A stretch of DNA of 64,000 nt from Deinococcus aetherius (GTDB lineage: Bacteria > Deinococcota > Deinococci > Deinococcales > Deinococcaceae), in the NCBI RefSeq assembly GCF_025997855.1, contig NZ_AP026561.1:124001-188000 (forward strand). The letters run 5' to 3'. This document shows positions 34,158 to 48,781 of the stretch, one piece after another. The translations under genes and the position numbers were made by a program. Numbering within the stretch: the first letter of the stretch is position 1; the number at the start of each line of letters is the position of its first letter. The notes under the pieces were generated by a model. It ran no database searches and was not told where the DNA came from. It saw only the letters and a list, made by a program, of their open reading frames with translations.

Positions 34158-34312
34158 GGAATCCCGGGCGCCGTCTTCACCTGGCCCTCAGCGAGTTGAC
34201 TCCCCGGGTAAGCGCGGTACAAGGTGAGGCACCAGAGTCCGAGGCCGCCGTGGGTCGCGGCCCACGCAGGGGCTCAGCCGCTGGAGAGCCGGGCGCCGGG
34301 CGGCCACTGGAC

Positions 34313-34340
34313 GGGCAGGGGCACGCGGCCTCGTAGACGC
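34313..34340. terminator. Hairpin between convergent transporter and dehydrogenase genes
   Basis: GGGCAGGGG (34313-34321) pairs with CCCCTGCCC (34332-34340) around a 10-nt loop. No T tract follows, so it is a weak terminator candidate between genes ending at 34157 and 34379. Confidence 0.45.
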
Positions 34341-34378
34341 ACCCCTGCCCCCCGCATGTGGGTGGGGCGGCTGATATC

Positions 34379-35464
34379 TCAGCCCACGTCGATCATGACC
34401 TTCATGCTCGCGCGCTTCTCGCCGCCCGCGAACTCGAAGGCCTCCGGCGTCTGCTCGAACGGATAGCGGTGGGTGACGAGCGCGTCGAGGTCCACGGCCC
34501 CGCTCTCCACGAGCGCGATGGCCGCCGGGTAGCAGTTCGCGTAGCGGAACACACCCCGGATGCTCACCTCACGGCTGGCGGCCGAGACGATGTCGAGACT
34601 CACCTCCGGGTCGGGCGGCAGGCCCACGAGAACCGTCGTGCCGCCGGGGCGGGGAGCGGCGAGGCTCAGGCGGGTGGTCGGCAGGCTCCCGGCCGTCTCG
34701 AAGGCCGCGTCCACCCCGGCGTGCGTCTCGGGCAGATCACCGCGCGTGATCTCACGGATGCGGGTGATGGGGTCCTCGTGCCGGGCGTTGACCGTATGAG
34801 TCGCTCCCACCCTGCGGGCGAGGTCGAGCCGGAAGTCCTCCAGGTCCACCGCGATCAGGGTGGTCGCCCCCGCCGCCCGCGCCGCTTGCAACGTCGTGCA
34901 GCCGATGGGCCCGGCCCCGAAGACCGCGACGCTCTGCCCGGGCGAGACAGCCCCCCTGCGCGCCGCCCACACGCCCACCGCGAGGGGTTCGATCAGGGCG
35001 CCCGCGTCGTCGCTGATGGCGTCGGGCAGGGGGAAGGCGAAGTCGTCGGGCCAGATGACGTGCTCGGCGAGGGCGCCGTGGACGGGCGGGGTCGCCATGA
35101 AGGTCATCTCGGGGCAGAGGTTGTACTCGCCGCGCTTGCAGTAGGCGCAGCGGCGGCAGGGGTAACCGGGCTCCAGCGCCACCCGGTCGCCAATCTTGAC
35201 GCGCGTGACACCCTCGCCCACCGCGTCCACCACACCCATGACCTCGTGGCCGAGGACCAGGGGGGCGGTGACCACGAACTGCCCGATCCTGCCGTGGGTG
35301 TAGTAGTGAACGTCGCTGCCACACACGCCGATGCGCCGCACTCGCACGCGGACCTCCCGGGGACCGGGGGCCGCCACCTCGCGCGTCTCCCAGCGCAGGT
35401 CACGGACGCCGTGGAGGACGCTGGTGCGTGAGGAGCGGGGGGAGGAGGAATCGTAGGTCGGCAT
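34379..35464 (-). CDS. Zinc alcohol dehydrogenase, sorbitol/xylitol dehydrogenase type
   Basis: 361 aa from ATG 35464 (AAAGGGG upstream). Medium-chain dehydrogenase: catalytic zinc ligands in GVCGSDVHYY and LGHEVMGVV, structural zinc cysteines in CRRCAYCKRGEYNLC, NAD motif AVFGAGPIGCTTLQ. CGSDVHYY and the RGxFRYANCYP region are typical of sorbitol, xylitol and L-arabinitol dehydrogenases. It is the last gene of the polyol operon and probably oxidises a polyol to a ketose. Confidence 0.88.
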   Translation of the reverse strand: MPTYDSSSPRSSRTSVLHGVRDLRWETREVAAPGPREVRVRVRRIGVCGSDVHYYTHGRIGQFVVTAPLVLGHEVMGVVDAVGEGVTRVKIGDRVALEPGYPCRRCAYCKRGEYNLCPEMTFMATPPVHGALAEHVIWPDDFAFPLPDAISDDAGALIEPLAVGVWAARRGAVSPGQSVAVFGAGPIGCTTLQAARAAGATTLIAVDLEDFRLDLARRVGATHTVNARHEDPITRIREITRGDLPETHAGVDAAFETAGSLPTTRLSLAAPRPGGTTVLVGLPPDPEVSLDIVSAASREVSIRGVFRYANCYPAAIALVESGAVDLDALVTHRYPFEQTPEAFEFAGGEKRASMKVMIDVG

Positions 35465-35624
35465 GGTCGCCCCTTTCTTGAGTCCCTGGGACGGGCAGTT
35501 GAGCGACGGATCGACTTGGACGCTTAGCGCGCCTCCCTCCCCGCTCAAGGGGGAGGGGAACCCAGGCAAGCGTCCAGCCGGAAGAGGACGAGGATGGCGG
35601 CGGGCCTGGAACGTTGGGCCGCGT

Positions 35625-37160
<1,536 letters not shown>

Positions 37161-37267
37161 AGGGAATTCTCCTGAACAGCTTGAACGGACTTCGACCGGC
37201 CAGGGGTGCGTGTTGTCCCGGTTCCCCCTTCCCCGTCAAGCCCGGGCGGGGGGAAGGGCCGGGGCCC

Positions 37268-38125
<858 letters not shown>

Positions 38126-38126
38126 G

Positions 38127-39059
<933 letters not shown>

Positions 39060-39145
39060 GGGATCACCTCGTAGGGGGCGGGGGGACCGGGAGGCGCCTG
39101 GCTTCCTCCCGTCCCCCCGCTTCCAGCGTCAAGCCTCCGGGCGCG

Positions 39146-40474
<1,329 letters not shown>

Positions 40475-40582
40475 GGGTGAAACCTCCTGGGACCGCGTGG
40501 GACGGCCTGGCGTGGGGCGGGCGACCTGGGGCAAGCAGGAACCTCGCGGGCTTGGGCCGGGGCCTCTCCCCCGGACTCCGTT

Positions 40583-40606
40583 TAGAATGGTCTCGTGTCC
40601 ACGATT
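40583..40606 (+). repeat. Duplicate of the LacI gene's promoter and start
   Basis: TAGAAT (40583-40588), 6 nt, then GTG at 40595. The 15-mer CTCGTGTCCACGATT (40592-40606) recurs at 40717-40731, where it is the start of the LacI gene with TACAAT at the same distance. Here the frame continues only 12 codons to TAG at 40631-40633. Confidence 0.85.
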
Positions 40607-40707
40607 GAAACACACTCCGGCGAGCACGTCTAGTCCTCCAAGGTTGGACTGAGTACAGACATGGACACGGGGCCATCAGCGGGGCGGCGGCCCGGAGGGG
40701 GCGGGCC

Positions 40708-40713
40708 TACAAT
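40708..40713 (+). promoter_or_regulatory. -10 element of a leaderless LacI-family gene
   Basis: TACAAT lies 6 nt before GTG 40720 with no ribosome site, the arrangement of a leaderless transcript. No clear -35 box is visible. Confidence 0.6.
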
Positions 40714-40719
40714 GCCCTC

Positions 40720-41745
<1,026 letters not shown>

Positions 41746-41851
41746 GCCCGGGGGGCGTTCGGGAAGACGCTTCGCCTGGCGTACACTGAAAGAACCCTTC
41801 AAGCCCTCCCGCCGCCCCGAAGGCGGCCGCCCTCCCCCACACGAGGACAGC

Positions 41852-42205
41852 ATGGACCAGCGGGTCACAACCAACTCGGCGGGGCGCACGCTCGCCTGGG
41901 TCCTGCGGGGGCTGGGCGCGCTGCCGCTGCTCGCCTATCCCCTGGTGCTTCCGGCGAGCCTGATGACCCTGGGCACCTCCGACCCCAACTCGCCGCCCGC
42001 CGCCCTCGTCGCGGTCAAGCAGGCCTTTTGCTGGGGCTCGCTCGCCTACCCGCTGGTGTATGTCGGCGGCCTCGCCCTCGCCGAGCGGGCGGCCGGGCGG
42101 GGCGGGGCGCGCGGCAACGTGACCTGGAGCGCGCTGCCCCTGCTGTACATGCTCGGCCTGGGCGTCCTCTTTCAGGCGTGGGGGGCGCTCGACCGGGCGC
42201 GCTGA
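41852..42205 (+). CDS. Small membrane protein, unknown function
   Basis: 117 aa with three hydrophobic segments (about 18-40, 58-78, 90-108), so an integral membrane protein. I recognise no family. A CACGAGGACAGC stretch precedes ATG, and TACACT at 41782-41787 could be its -10 box. It may form a local unit with nothing else; neighbours on both sides are unrelated. Confidence 0.7.
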   Translation: MDQRVTTNSAGRTLAWVLRGLGALPLLAYPLVLPASLMTLGTSDPNSPPAALVAVKQAFCWGSLAYPLVYVGGLALAERAAGRGGARGNVTWSALPLLYMLGLGVLFQAWGALDRAR

Positions 42206-42294
42206 GGTCTTCCGGTCACCCCCCCGGCGAACCCTTCCACATGAAGGGGAGGCCCGCACGACCGCCGGGCCTCCCCTCTGCTGCCTGGTCCGCC

Positions 42295-42717
42295 TCACCC
42301 CACCCGACCCCGCGCCCACAGCCACAGCCCCCCGAACACGAGGGCGGCGAGGCCCGAGCCCAGCGCCACGAGGTTGCGCACCAGCTCCACCGTCTTGACC
42401 TGGAGGGGGTAGAGCCCCCGCTCGCGCAGGTACACCTCGCTGACCAGCCGGGCGCCGTCCTCGCCCTCGCCGGGGAGGAAGGCCGCCGGGTCGCGGATGA
42501 TCATGAGCTGGGGCGAGCCGATGGGGGTGCCCGGGCTGTCCCCCTCGCCGAAAAGGGACGCGGCGGCGTTGGGCTCGACCCGCTGCACGAGCGCCGCGTC
42601 CCGGGTAAGAAGGGCGCTCACGGCGAAGCTCAGGAGCAGGGCGACGAGCGCGAGGAGGGCGAGCAGCCCCGCCGCGCGGCGCAGGAGGGGCAGGCGCGTG
42701 GGCCGGACGAGACGCAT
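42295..42717 (-). CDS. Membrane protein with two helices, unknown function
   Basis: About 140 aa from ATG 42717 (an in-frame ATG at 42747 would overlap the YceI gene by 17 bp). One helix near the N terminus and one near the C terminus enclose a soluble loop of about 75 residues, probably extracytoplasmic. No family recognised. It directly follows the YceI gene and may share its transcript. Confidence 0.65.
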   Translation of the reverse strand: MRLVRPTRLPLLRRAAGLLALLALVALLLSFAVSALLTRDAALVQRVEPNAAASLFGEGDSPGTPIGSPQLMIIRDPAAFLPGEGEDGARLVSEVYLRERGLYPLQVKTVELVRNLVALGSGLAALVFGGLWLWARGRVG

Positions 42718-42730
42718 GGGCGCGGGCGCC

Positions 42731-43333
42731 TTACCCGTCGCTGGCAATGAAGCGCACCGCGAGGGTGAGGTCGTTGCTCACGCGGCCCGCGTCGATCTGG
42801 CCGTGCTTGACCCCGAAGTCGCTGAGCTTGATGTTGAAGCGGGTACTCACGGCGAGGACATTGCCCTTGAACCCCGCCGCCTTCGTCGTGTCGTTGGCGG
42901 CGGTGTAGCGCACGGTCGCCTCGGTCGTCAGCGGCCGGGTCACCCCGTTCATCGTGAGGGTGCCCACGATCCGGTAGCGGTCGCCGCCGAGGGGGGTGAC
43001 CCGCGTCGCCGTGAACTTCACGTCAGGCGTCTTATCGAAGTTGAGCCACTGCGAACCGCGCATGTGCCCGTTGCGCGCGGCGATGCCGGTGTCGATGCTC
43101 GCCCCGTCGATGATGACCGTGCCCCCACCCGCCTTCGCCTGCGGGTCGAAGGTGAGGCTGCCCCGGACCTTGTTCGTGCGGCCCGTGAAGTTCTCGACCG
43201 CCGTCTCGCTCTCGACGGTCACGACGTTGACGTTCTCGGAGGAGGTCGCCACCTCGAACTTGACGGGCGCGGCGGCGGCGAGGGGAAGGGAAAGCGCGGC
43301 GAGGGCGAGGAGACGCAGGGCGTTTGTGTTCAT
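42731..43333 (-). CDS. YceI-family periplasmic protein
   Basis: 200 aa with a signal peptide (cleaved near AAAA-PVKFE). The lipocalin-like YceI fold is supported by GSLTFDPQAKAGGGTVII, DKTPDVKFTATRV and LTMNGVTRPLTTEA. Family members bind polyisoprenoid or other amphiphiles and are often stress-induced; the ligand here is unknown. ATG has GGGAGC upstream. Confidence 0.9.
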   Translation of the reverse strand: MNTNALRLLALAALSLPLAAAAPVKFEVATSSENVNVVTVESETAVENFTGRTNKVRGSLTFDPQAKAGGGTVIIDGASIDTGIAARNGHMRGSQWLNFDKTPDVKFTATRVTPLGGDRYRIVGTLTMNGVTRPLTTEATVRYTAANDTTKAAGFKGNVLAVSTRFNIKLSDFGVKHGQIDAGRVSNDLTLAVRFIASDG

Positions 43334-43360
43334 GGTTGCTCCCGTGACAGGAAGAAGGGT

Positions 43361-44230
43361 TCAGGCGGTGAAGGCGAGCCGGGTGCCGAAGGGGTCGCGC
43401 ACCTCCAGGGTGCCGCCCGCGTGCGAAGGTTCGGTGAAGGAGACGCGGCGCAGCCGCAGGCGACCCGCGAGCGCGTCCAGGGCCTCCGCGTCCGGGAGGT
43501 GGAGCCAGACACGTTCGAGGTGCGCGCTGCCCCCCGGCGCGGCCTCCCCGCCCAGGCTCTGCCAGGTGTTCAGGCCGAGGTGGTGGTGGTAGCCGCCGAC
43601 GGAGACGAAGAGGGCCCCCGGCCAGCGGCTCACCACGTCGAAGCCCAGGGTGCCCGCGTAAAAGGCCTCGGCGGCGCCCAGGTCCGCGACGCGCAGGTGG
43701 ACGTGCCCCATCACGGTGCCGTCCGGCAGCCCGGTCCAGGGCGCGGGCGGTCCGGCCTCCAGCAGCAGGCCGGGGAGGTCGATGGGGTCGCCCGCCATCC
43801 GCACCTCGCCGCCCACCCACCGCCACTCCCCGCGCGGGCGGTCGCGGTAGACCTCGATGCCGTGGCCGTCGGGGTCCTGGAGGTAAAAGGCCTCGCTGAC
43901 GAGGTGGTCACTCTGCCCCAGCCGCACCCCCAGCCCGCCCGCGTGCCGCACGAAGCGGCCCAGGTCGGCGCGGGTGGGCACGAGCAGGGCGAAGTGGTAC
44001 AGGCCGGGGCTGGAGCGGGGAGCGGGGGCCGCGCCCGGAAGCTCGCGCAGGGCGAGGAGCGTGCGGCCCCCCACCCCCAGCCGCGCCGCGCCGTCCCCGG
44101 CGGCGAGGACCGTCAGCCCCAGCACCTCCCGGTAGAAATCGAGGCTGCGCCCGAGGGAACCCACCGTCAGTTCGACGTGGTGGAGGGTGAGGTCGGGGTG
44201 GAGTCGGGGGGCGGGGAGGAGATCGGGCAT
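43361..44230 (-). CDS. Two-domain VOC protein (CatE-like dioxygenase/glyoxalase fold)
   Basis: 289 aa. Two vicinal-oxygen-chelate units: residues about 15-130 (LHHVELTVGSLGRSLDFYREVLGL) and about 165-285 (GHVHLRVADLGAAEAFYAGTLGF). DPDGHGIEVYRDRP gives a metal-ligand Glu in the first unit. The layout matches CatE-type ring-cleaving dioxygenases of Bacillus, but substrate is not certain. The AraC gene 97 bp upstream on the same strand may control it. Confidence 0.82.
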   Translation of the reverse strand: MPDLLPAPRLHPDLTLHHVELTVGSLGRSLDFYREVLGLTVLAAGDGAARLGVGGRTLLALRELPGAAPAPRSSPGLYHFALLVPTRADLGRFVRHAGGLGVRLGQSDHLVSEAFYLQDPDGHGIEVYRDRPRGEWRWVGGEVRMAGDPIDLPGLLLEAGPPAPWTGLPDGTVMGHVHLRVADLGAAEAFYAGTLGFDVVSRWPGALFVSVGGYHHHLGLNTWQSLGGEAAPGGSAHLERVWLHLPDAEALDALAGRLRLRRVSFTEPSHAGGTLEVRDPFGTRLAFTA

Positions 44231-44327
44231 GGGCACCTCGGGGAGAGGGGGGTGGAGTCAGGATCGCTCGCCGTCAAGGTACAGGGCCCCCTCCCGGGCC
44301 GGAATGGCCGAAGCGGACGGGGGCATG

Positions 44328-45188
44328 TCATTTCTTCCAGGCGTCGCGGAAGTCCTGCGGGGGCACGCCGACCGCCGCTTTGAAGGCCCGGCTGAAGGAG
44401 AAGGGGTCGGCGAAGCCCACCCGGGCGGTGACCTCCTTCACGCTGAGGTCAGTGAAGCTCAGGAGCCTGCGGGCCTCCAGGATCACCCGGTCCTGGATGA
44501 GCCCCTTGGCGCTGCGGCCCAGGGCGGCGTTCGTCGCGCGCGAGAGCCGCCTGGCGGACACGTTCAGGCTCGCCGCGTAGTGGGCGACGTCGTGGTGCAG
44601 GGCGAAGCTGTGTTCGAGCCGCTCCAGGAAGCGCCCGACGACGCCGGCCTCGGCCGCCTCCTCCCCGCCGAGCCCGGCGGTCACAGTGCGGCGCACGAGC
44701 ACGAGCAGGGCTTCGGTCAGGGGCCGCAGCAGGCTGAAGTCCCCGCTCTCCTGCGCCCGCCCGTACTCCCGCTCGGCGAGGTCGAGAACGCTCTCGGCGG
44801 CCCGCTGCACCTCGGGGGCCACGGGGTAGGTCCGGTCCCCCTGCGAGTAGTTGAAGAGCAGGCGGCCCACCTGCCCCGTGGGGGTGCTGCCCAGCAGGTC
44901 CTCCGTGAAGGAGATGGCGTGTCCGTTCAGCCCGCGCATCTCCCGGAAGGCGTGCACCTGCCCCCGCGCGACCAGGGACACGCAGGGCCCGCGCAGCTCG
45001 CCCACCCGTCCGTCGATGGTGTGCGTCCCCGTGCCCGAATGAATCCAGATCACCTCCTGGAAGTCGTGGCGGTGGGGGCGGAAGGTCTCCCCGGGGCTCG
45101 TCGTCCGGTTTCGGATGGGCATGACCACCAGGGGTGGCCTGCCATACCCCGCGAGGGGAACGTAACGAATGACCGTCGGGGACGACAT
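44328..45188 (-). CDS. AraC-family transcriptional regulator
   Basis: 286 aa. The N-terminal cupin-like sensor (HRHDFQEVIWIHSGTGTHTIDG) precedes the C-terminal double helix-turn-helix, where VTARVGFADPFSFSRAFKAAVGVPP is the AraC signature. Effector unknown. GTGAGGACGT before ATG provides the ribosome site. Confidence 0.92.
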   Translation of the reverse strand: MSSPTVIRYVPLAGYGRPPLVVMPIRNRTTSPGETFRPHRHDFQEVIWIHSGTGTHTIDGRVGELRGPCVSLVARGQVHAFREMRGLNGHAISFTEDLLGSTPTGQVGRLLFNYSQGDRTYPVAPEVQRAAESVLDLAEREYGRAQESGDFSLLRPLTEALLVLVRRTVTAGLGGEEAAEAGVVGRFLERLEHSFALHHDVAHYAASLNVSARRLSRATNAALGRSAKGLIQDRVILEARRLLSFTDLSVKEVTARVGFADPFSFSRAFKAAVGVPPQDFRDAWKK

Positions 45189-45394
45189 ACGTCCTCACGG
45201 TGCCACAGACGCGGATTAGGCGGCTGAGCCGTTCGCCCGCCGCCCGTGCCCTGCCCCGCCACCCAGGGCGGAGAGCAACAGCGTGTCATGCCCCGCGCCA
45301 GCGAAGCCCGCCCACCGCGCGGAGGGCAAACCTCTTCGCCCTGACTTGCCCACTTGCGCGGCAGAGCGGGGCGCCGGACCTGATGATCCCGGCC

Positions 45395-46231
45395 CTAGGA
45401 TCGCCCCACCCGCCCCTGCAAGGCCGCCAGCACCCGCCCGTACGACCCCGGCAGCAGCCGCGCGAGGAGGTCGAGCACGGCGGCGTCCGACCCCACGAGC
45501 ACGCGCGGCTCCCGGTGCGCCACCCCGGCCAGGATCACCCGCGCCGCCCGGGCGGGGTCCATCCGCAGCAGTCGCTCGAACTCCCGCTGCCCCGCCCCTG
45601 CCTCGGCGGCGCCGACCCCCGAGCCGAGGCGGGCATTGCGGGCGATGTTCGTCCTGATTCCGCCCGGGTGGACGGTCGTCACGCCCACCCCGCGCCCGGC
45701 GAGTTCGTGCCGCAGCACCTCCGAGAAGCCGCGCACCGCGAACTTGCTCGACGAGTAGGCGCTCTGCCCCGCCGGGCCGATCAAGCCGAAGAGGCTGGAG
45801 ACGTTCACCACGTGCGAGTCGGGCGTGGCGAGCAGCGCGGGCAGGAACGCCTTCGTCACGGCGACGACCGCCCGGAAGTTGATGGTCATGACCCACTCGA
45901 ATTCGTCGAGGGTGAGCTGCTCGAAGCTGCCGCTCAGCGCCACGCCCGCGTTGTTGATCAGCAGGGTGAGGCCCCCGTGCTCGCGCAGCACGTCGTCGGC
46001 GAGGGCAGGAATCTCGTCAATACGGCTCAGGTCGAACCCGTGGGTGGTGATCTTGAGGTCCGGGTACTGGGGGCGCAACCGGGCGACGAGGGTTCGCAGC
46101 CCCTCCTCGTCCCGGTCGATCAGGGCGAGGTGGCTGCCGCGCGAGGCGAGGTCAACCGCCAGTGCTCGCCCGATCCCGCTCGCCGCGCCCGTCAGGACGG
46201 CGGTCCCGCCCGCGTACTCGTAGGGCCGCAC
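45395..46231 (-). CDS. SDR-family oxidoreductase
   Basis: 278 aa from GTG 46231, two bases after the monooxygenase stop; a longer frame reads back into that gene and is not real. Classical SDR: TGAASGIG cofactor loop, NNAGVALSG, catalytic Ser in VNVSSLFG and YSSSK. The GIG loop with an acidic Asp-Arg-Asp (LIDRDEE) after beta-2 suggests NAD preference. In Baeyer-Villiger operons an SDR usually oxidises an alcohol to the ketone substrate. Confidence 0.9.
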   Translation of the reverse strand: MRPYEYAGGTAVLTGAASGIGRALAVDLASRGSHLALIDRDEEGLRTLVARLRPQYPDLKITTHGFDLSRIDEIPALADDVLREHGGLTLLINNAGVALSGSFEQLTLDEFEWVMTINFRAVVAVTKAFLPALLATPDSHVVNVSSLFGLIGPAGQSAYSSSKFAVRGFSEVLRHELAGRGVGVTTVHPGGIRTNIARNARLGSGVGAAEAGAGQREFERLLRMDPARAARVILAGVAHREPRVLVGSDAAVLDLLARLLPGSYGRVLAALQGRVGRS

Positions 46232-46233
46232 GG

Positions 46234-47724
46234 TCAGGCGCTCCGGGAGAGGGGTGGCAGGGGGCGGGGGCTCAGCCAGGCGCGGTACAGCGAGGGGTCG
46301 AAGCGCCGCAGGGTCTGCCGGAAGCGGGCCGCCCGCTCGGGCCACAGGGAGGAGTTGCGCCCGTTCGCGTCGATGTACCAGCTCGTGCAGCCGCCGACGT
46401 TCCACACGGAGTTCTGAAGTTTGCCCTGAAGGATCTCGCTGTACTCGGCCTGCGCCTCGGGGCGGGGCTCGATGGCGAGGAGGTGTTCGCGCCCCAGGTA
46501 CTCCAGCGCCGCCACGATGTAGTCGATCTGCGCCTCCATCATGTAGACCATGCTGTTGTGCCCGAGCCCGGTGTTCGGCCCGATGATCAGGAACAGGTTG
46601 GGGAATCCTGCCACCGCCGTCCCGTGCAGCGCCTCCATGTGCGGGTCCCAGACCTCGGCCAGAGACCGGCCGCCCCGCCCGAAGATGCGCCGGGCGATGG
46701 AGGGCCGCGTCGCCTCGAAGCCCGTGCCGCCGATGAGCACGTCGAACTCGCGCTCCTGGCCGTCCGCCGTGACGATCTTCGGGCCCCTGACCTCCGTAAT
46801 GGCCTCGGTCACGAGTTCGACGTTGGGCTTCGTCATCGCCGGGTAGTAGTCGTCCGAGACGAGGATGCGCTTGCAGCCCAGGCGGTAGTTCGGGGTGAGC
46901 CTCACGCGCAGGGCGGGGTCGGGCACCTGCGCCTCCAGGTGCTTGTGCCCGGCCTCCTCCGCCAGCTTCCTCACCCGCTCGTTGGTGAAGGTCAGGAAGC
47001 GGGCCTCGGCCATCCCGAAAATCCACTGCCGCGAGAGACGTTGCAGGCCGGGGTAGCGGCGGAAGAGGTCACGGCGGCGTTCACTCGTCTCCGTGTCCAT
47101 CCGGGGCATCACCCAGGGGGCCGAACGCTGGAAGACGGTGAGCCTCCCCGCCACCTTCTGTAGCTCGGGGATGAACTGGATGGCGGAGGCGCCCGTGCCG
47201 ATCACCGCGATCCGCCTGCCGTCGAGGTCAACGGAATGGTCCCACCCCGCCGAGTGGAAGCGGGGGCCCGCGAAGCTCTCCAGCCCCGGGATGATCGGCC
47301 ACTTCGGCTCGACGAGGGGACCGTGCCCGGAGATCAGGACGCGGGCGGTGTACTCGCCCTGGTTCGTCCGGATGCGCCACAGCCCCTCGCCGTCGTCCCA
47401 CTCCGCGCGCTCCATCTCGTGCCCGAAGCGGATGTGCGGTCGCACGCCGAAGTCGTCGGCGACCTGGCGCAGGTAGGCGAGGATTTCGGGCTGGCGGGCG
47501 TAGCGGTGGCCCCAGTCCGGGTTGGGGGCGAAGGAGAAGGAGTAGAGGTCGCTCTTCACGTCGCAGGCGCAGCCGGGGTAGGTGTTGTCGCGCCAGGTGC
47601 CGCCGACCTCATGGGCCCGCTCGAAGATCAAGAAGTCCTCTATGCCCCGGCGCCGAAGGTGGACGGCCATCCCCAGCCCCGCGAAGCCGCTGCCGACGAT
47701 GGCGATCTGATGGTGGGTGCTCAC
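46234..47724 (-). CDS. Flavin monooxygenase, Baeyer-Villiger type
   Basis: 496 aa from a GTG overlapping the hydrolase stop (GTGA). Two dinucleotide-binding motifs (IVGSGFAGLGMA at residue 8; VIGTGASAIQFI near 180) flank the Baeyer-Villiger fingerprint FAGPRFHSAGWD (FxGxxxHxxxWD). It inserts oxygen into a ketone using NADPH, FAD and O2, giving an ester or lactone. The hydrolase upstream would open that ester. Ketone identity cannot be read. Confidence 0.9.
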   Translation of the reverse strand: MSTHHQIAIVGSGFAGLGMAVHLRRRGIEDFLIFERAHEVGGTWRDNTYPGCACDVKSDLYSFSFAPNPDWGHRYARQPEILAYLRQVADDFGVRPHIRFGHEMERAEWDDGEGLWRIRTNQGEYTARVLISGHGPLVEPKWPIIPGLESFAGPRFHSAGWDHSVDLDGRRIAVIGTGASAIQFIPELQKVAGRLTVFQRSAPWVMPRMDTETSERRRDLFRRYPGLQRLSRQWIFGMAEARFLTFTNERVRKLAEEAGHKHLEAQVPDPALRVRLTPNYRLGCKRILVSDDYYPAMTKPNVELVTEAITEVRGPKIVTADGQEREFDVLIGGTGFEATRPSIARRIFGRGGRSLAEVWDPHMEALHGTAVAGFPNLFLIIGPNTGLGHNSMVYMMEAQIDYIVAALEYLGREHLLAIEPRPEAQAEYSEILQGKLQNSVWNVGGCTSWYIDANGRNSSLWPERAARFRQTLRRFDPSLYRAWLSPRPLPPLSRSA

Positions 47725-48590
47725 GCTGGAACCTCCTGCAAGAAGTCGAGGACGAGGCGGTTGAACGTGTCCGCCCGCTCCAGTTGGGGCATGTGTCCGG
47801 TGTCCCTGAAGAGGTGGGTGCGGGCGTGGGGGTGGGACTTCCGCGCCGCTTCCAAGAGCCGTGCAGGCAGGATCACGTCGTGGTCCCCCCAGATGATGAG
47901 CGTCGGCACCCCCTGCCGGACGAGGCGTTCCTGCAACTCCTCGCGCCACGCGGCCTTCGCCCCGCGCCAGTCGCCGAGGTCGCGCAGCACCCGCAGGAAG
48001 GCGCGGGCGGCGTGTGGCTGGCGCGAGAGGTCGAGGGCCCGCGAAATGCGCTCCTCCGTGGCGAAGGTCGGGTCGTGGAAGAGGGAGCGGACGGTCTGGC
48101 GGGCGTTGCGGGCAGTGGGCCGGAGGAGCAGTTCGCCCAGACGCGGCACGGAGAGGGCCCGCAGGACGGCGGCGACCTCCCGCCCGAAGCCCGCGCTGTT
48201 CACCAGGATCAGGGCTCGCGTGCGCTCCGGATAGGCGACGGCGAACCGCTGGGCGACCGCCCCGCCGAGTGAATTGCCCATCAGGGCGACCGGTCGGGTC
48301 TCTCCCACCGCGTCGAGAAAGTGCGCGGCGAAGCGGGCCAGTCCCCCCAGGGAATACGGCACGTCCGGCTTGTCGGTGTACCCGAAGCCGATCAGGTCGA
48401 GGGCGTAGACCCGGTAATGCTCGGCCAGGGGCGCGATGTTCGCCGACCAGTCCTCCAGGCTGCGCCCGATGCCGTGCAGCAGCAACAGGGGCGGGCCGTC
48501 GCCCTGAACGACGTACCGGGTCCGAACGCCGCCGACCTCGGTGAAGGTGGGGGCGGGGTGGACGGCGGGGGCGGAGACGGGAGCGGTCAT
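47721..48590 (-). CDS. Alpha/beta hydrolase (ester/lactone hydrolase-like)
   Basis: 289 aa. Nucleophile elbow LMGNSLGGAVAQ (GxSxG), oxyanion LLLLHGIGRSLEDW and terminal His in DTGHMPQLERAD. Likely opens the ester or lactone made by the neighbouring monooxygenase. First gene of the three-gene minus-strand operon, divergent from the TetR gene. Confidence 0.9.
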   Translation of the reverse strand: MTAPVSAPAVHPAPTFTEVGGVRTRYVVQGDGPPLLLLHGIGRSLEDWSANIAPLAEHYRVYALDLIGFGYTDKPDVPYSLGGLARFAAHFLDAVGETRPVALMGNSLGGAVAQRFAVAYPERTRALILVNSAGFGREVAAVLRALSVPRLGELLLRPTARNARQTVRSLFHDPTFATEERISRALDLSRQPHAARAFLRVLRDLGDWRGAKAAWREELQERLVRQGVPTLIIWGDHDVILPARLLEAARKSHPHARTHLFRDTGHMPQLERADTFNRLVLDFLQEVPA

Positions 48591-48769
48591 GGCAGGCCTC
48601 CAGAGGACGACGGGATTGAGGTTTTCCCAGTATGCGAGCCTTTGCTCGTGTTCTCAACTCGCGTTTGGGGTTCCACCCTACGCTGGGGAAGGTGCGGCGG
48701 GGCGCCCTTTTTGCCGCCACTCCCTCGCCTCCACAGGGGCAAGGCTCGCGTTTTCCCCTCCCCACCCCC

Positions 48770-48775
48770 TATCCT
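48770..48775 (+). promoter_or_regulatory. -10 element of a leaderless TetR gene
   Basis: TATCCT lies exactly 6 nt before ATG 48782 with no ribosome site between, as in leaderless genes. Confidence 0.55.
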
Positions 48776-48781
48776 CCCGAC

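Noticed and set aside
46234..48765. Single 843-codon frame fusing hydrolase-region sequence to the monooxygenase
   Set aside because: Only the part from GTG 47724 is the monooxygenase; upstream is the shadow of the hydrolase gene in another frame.
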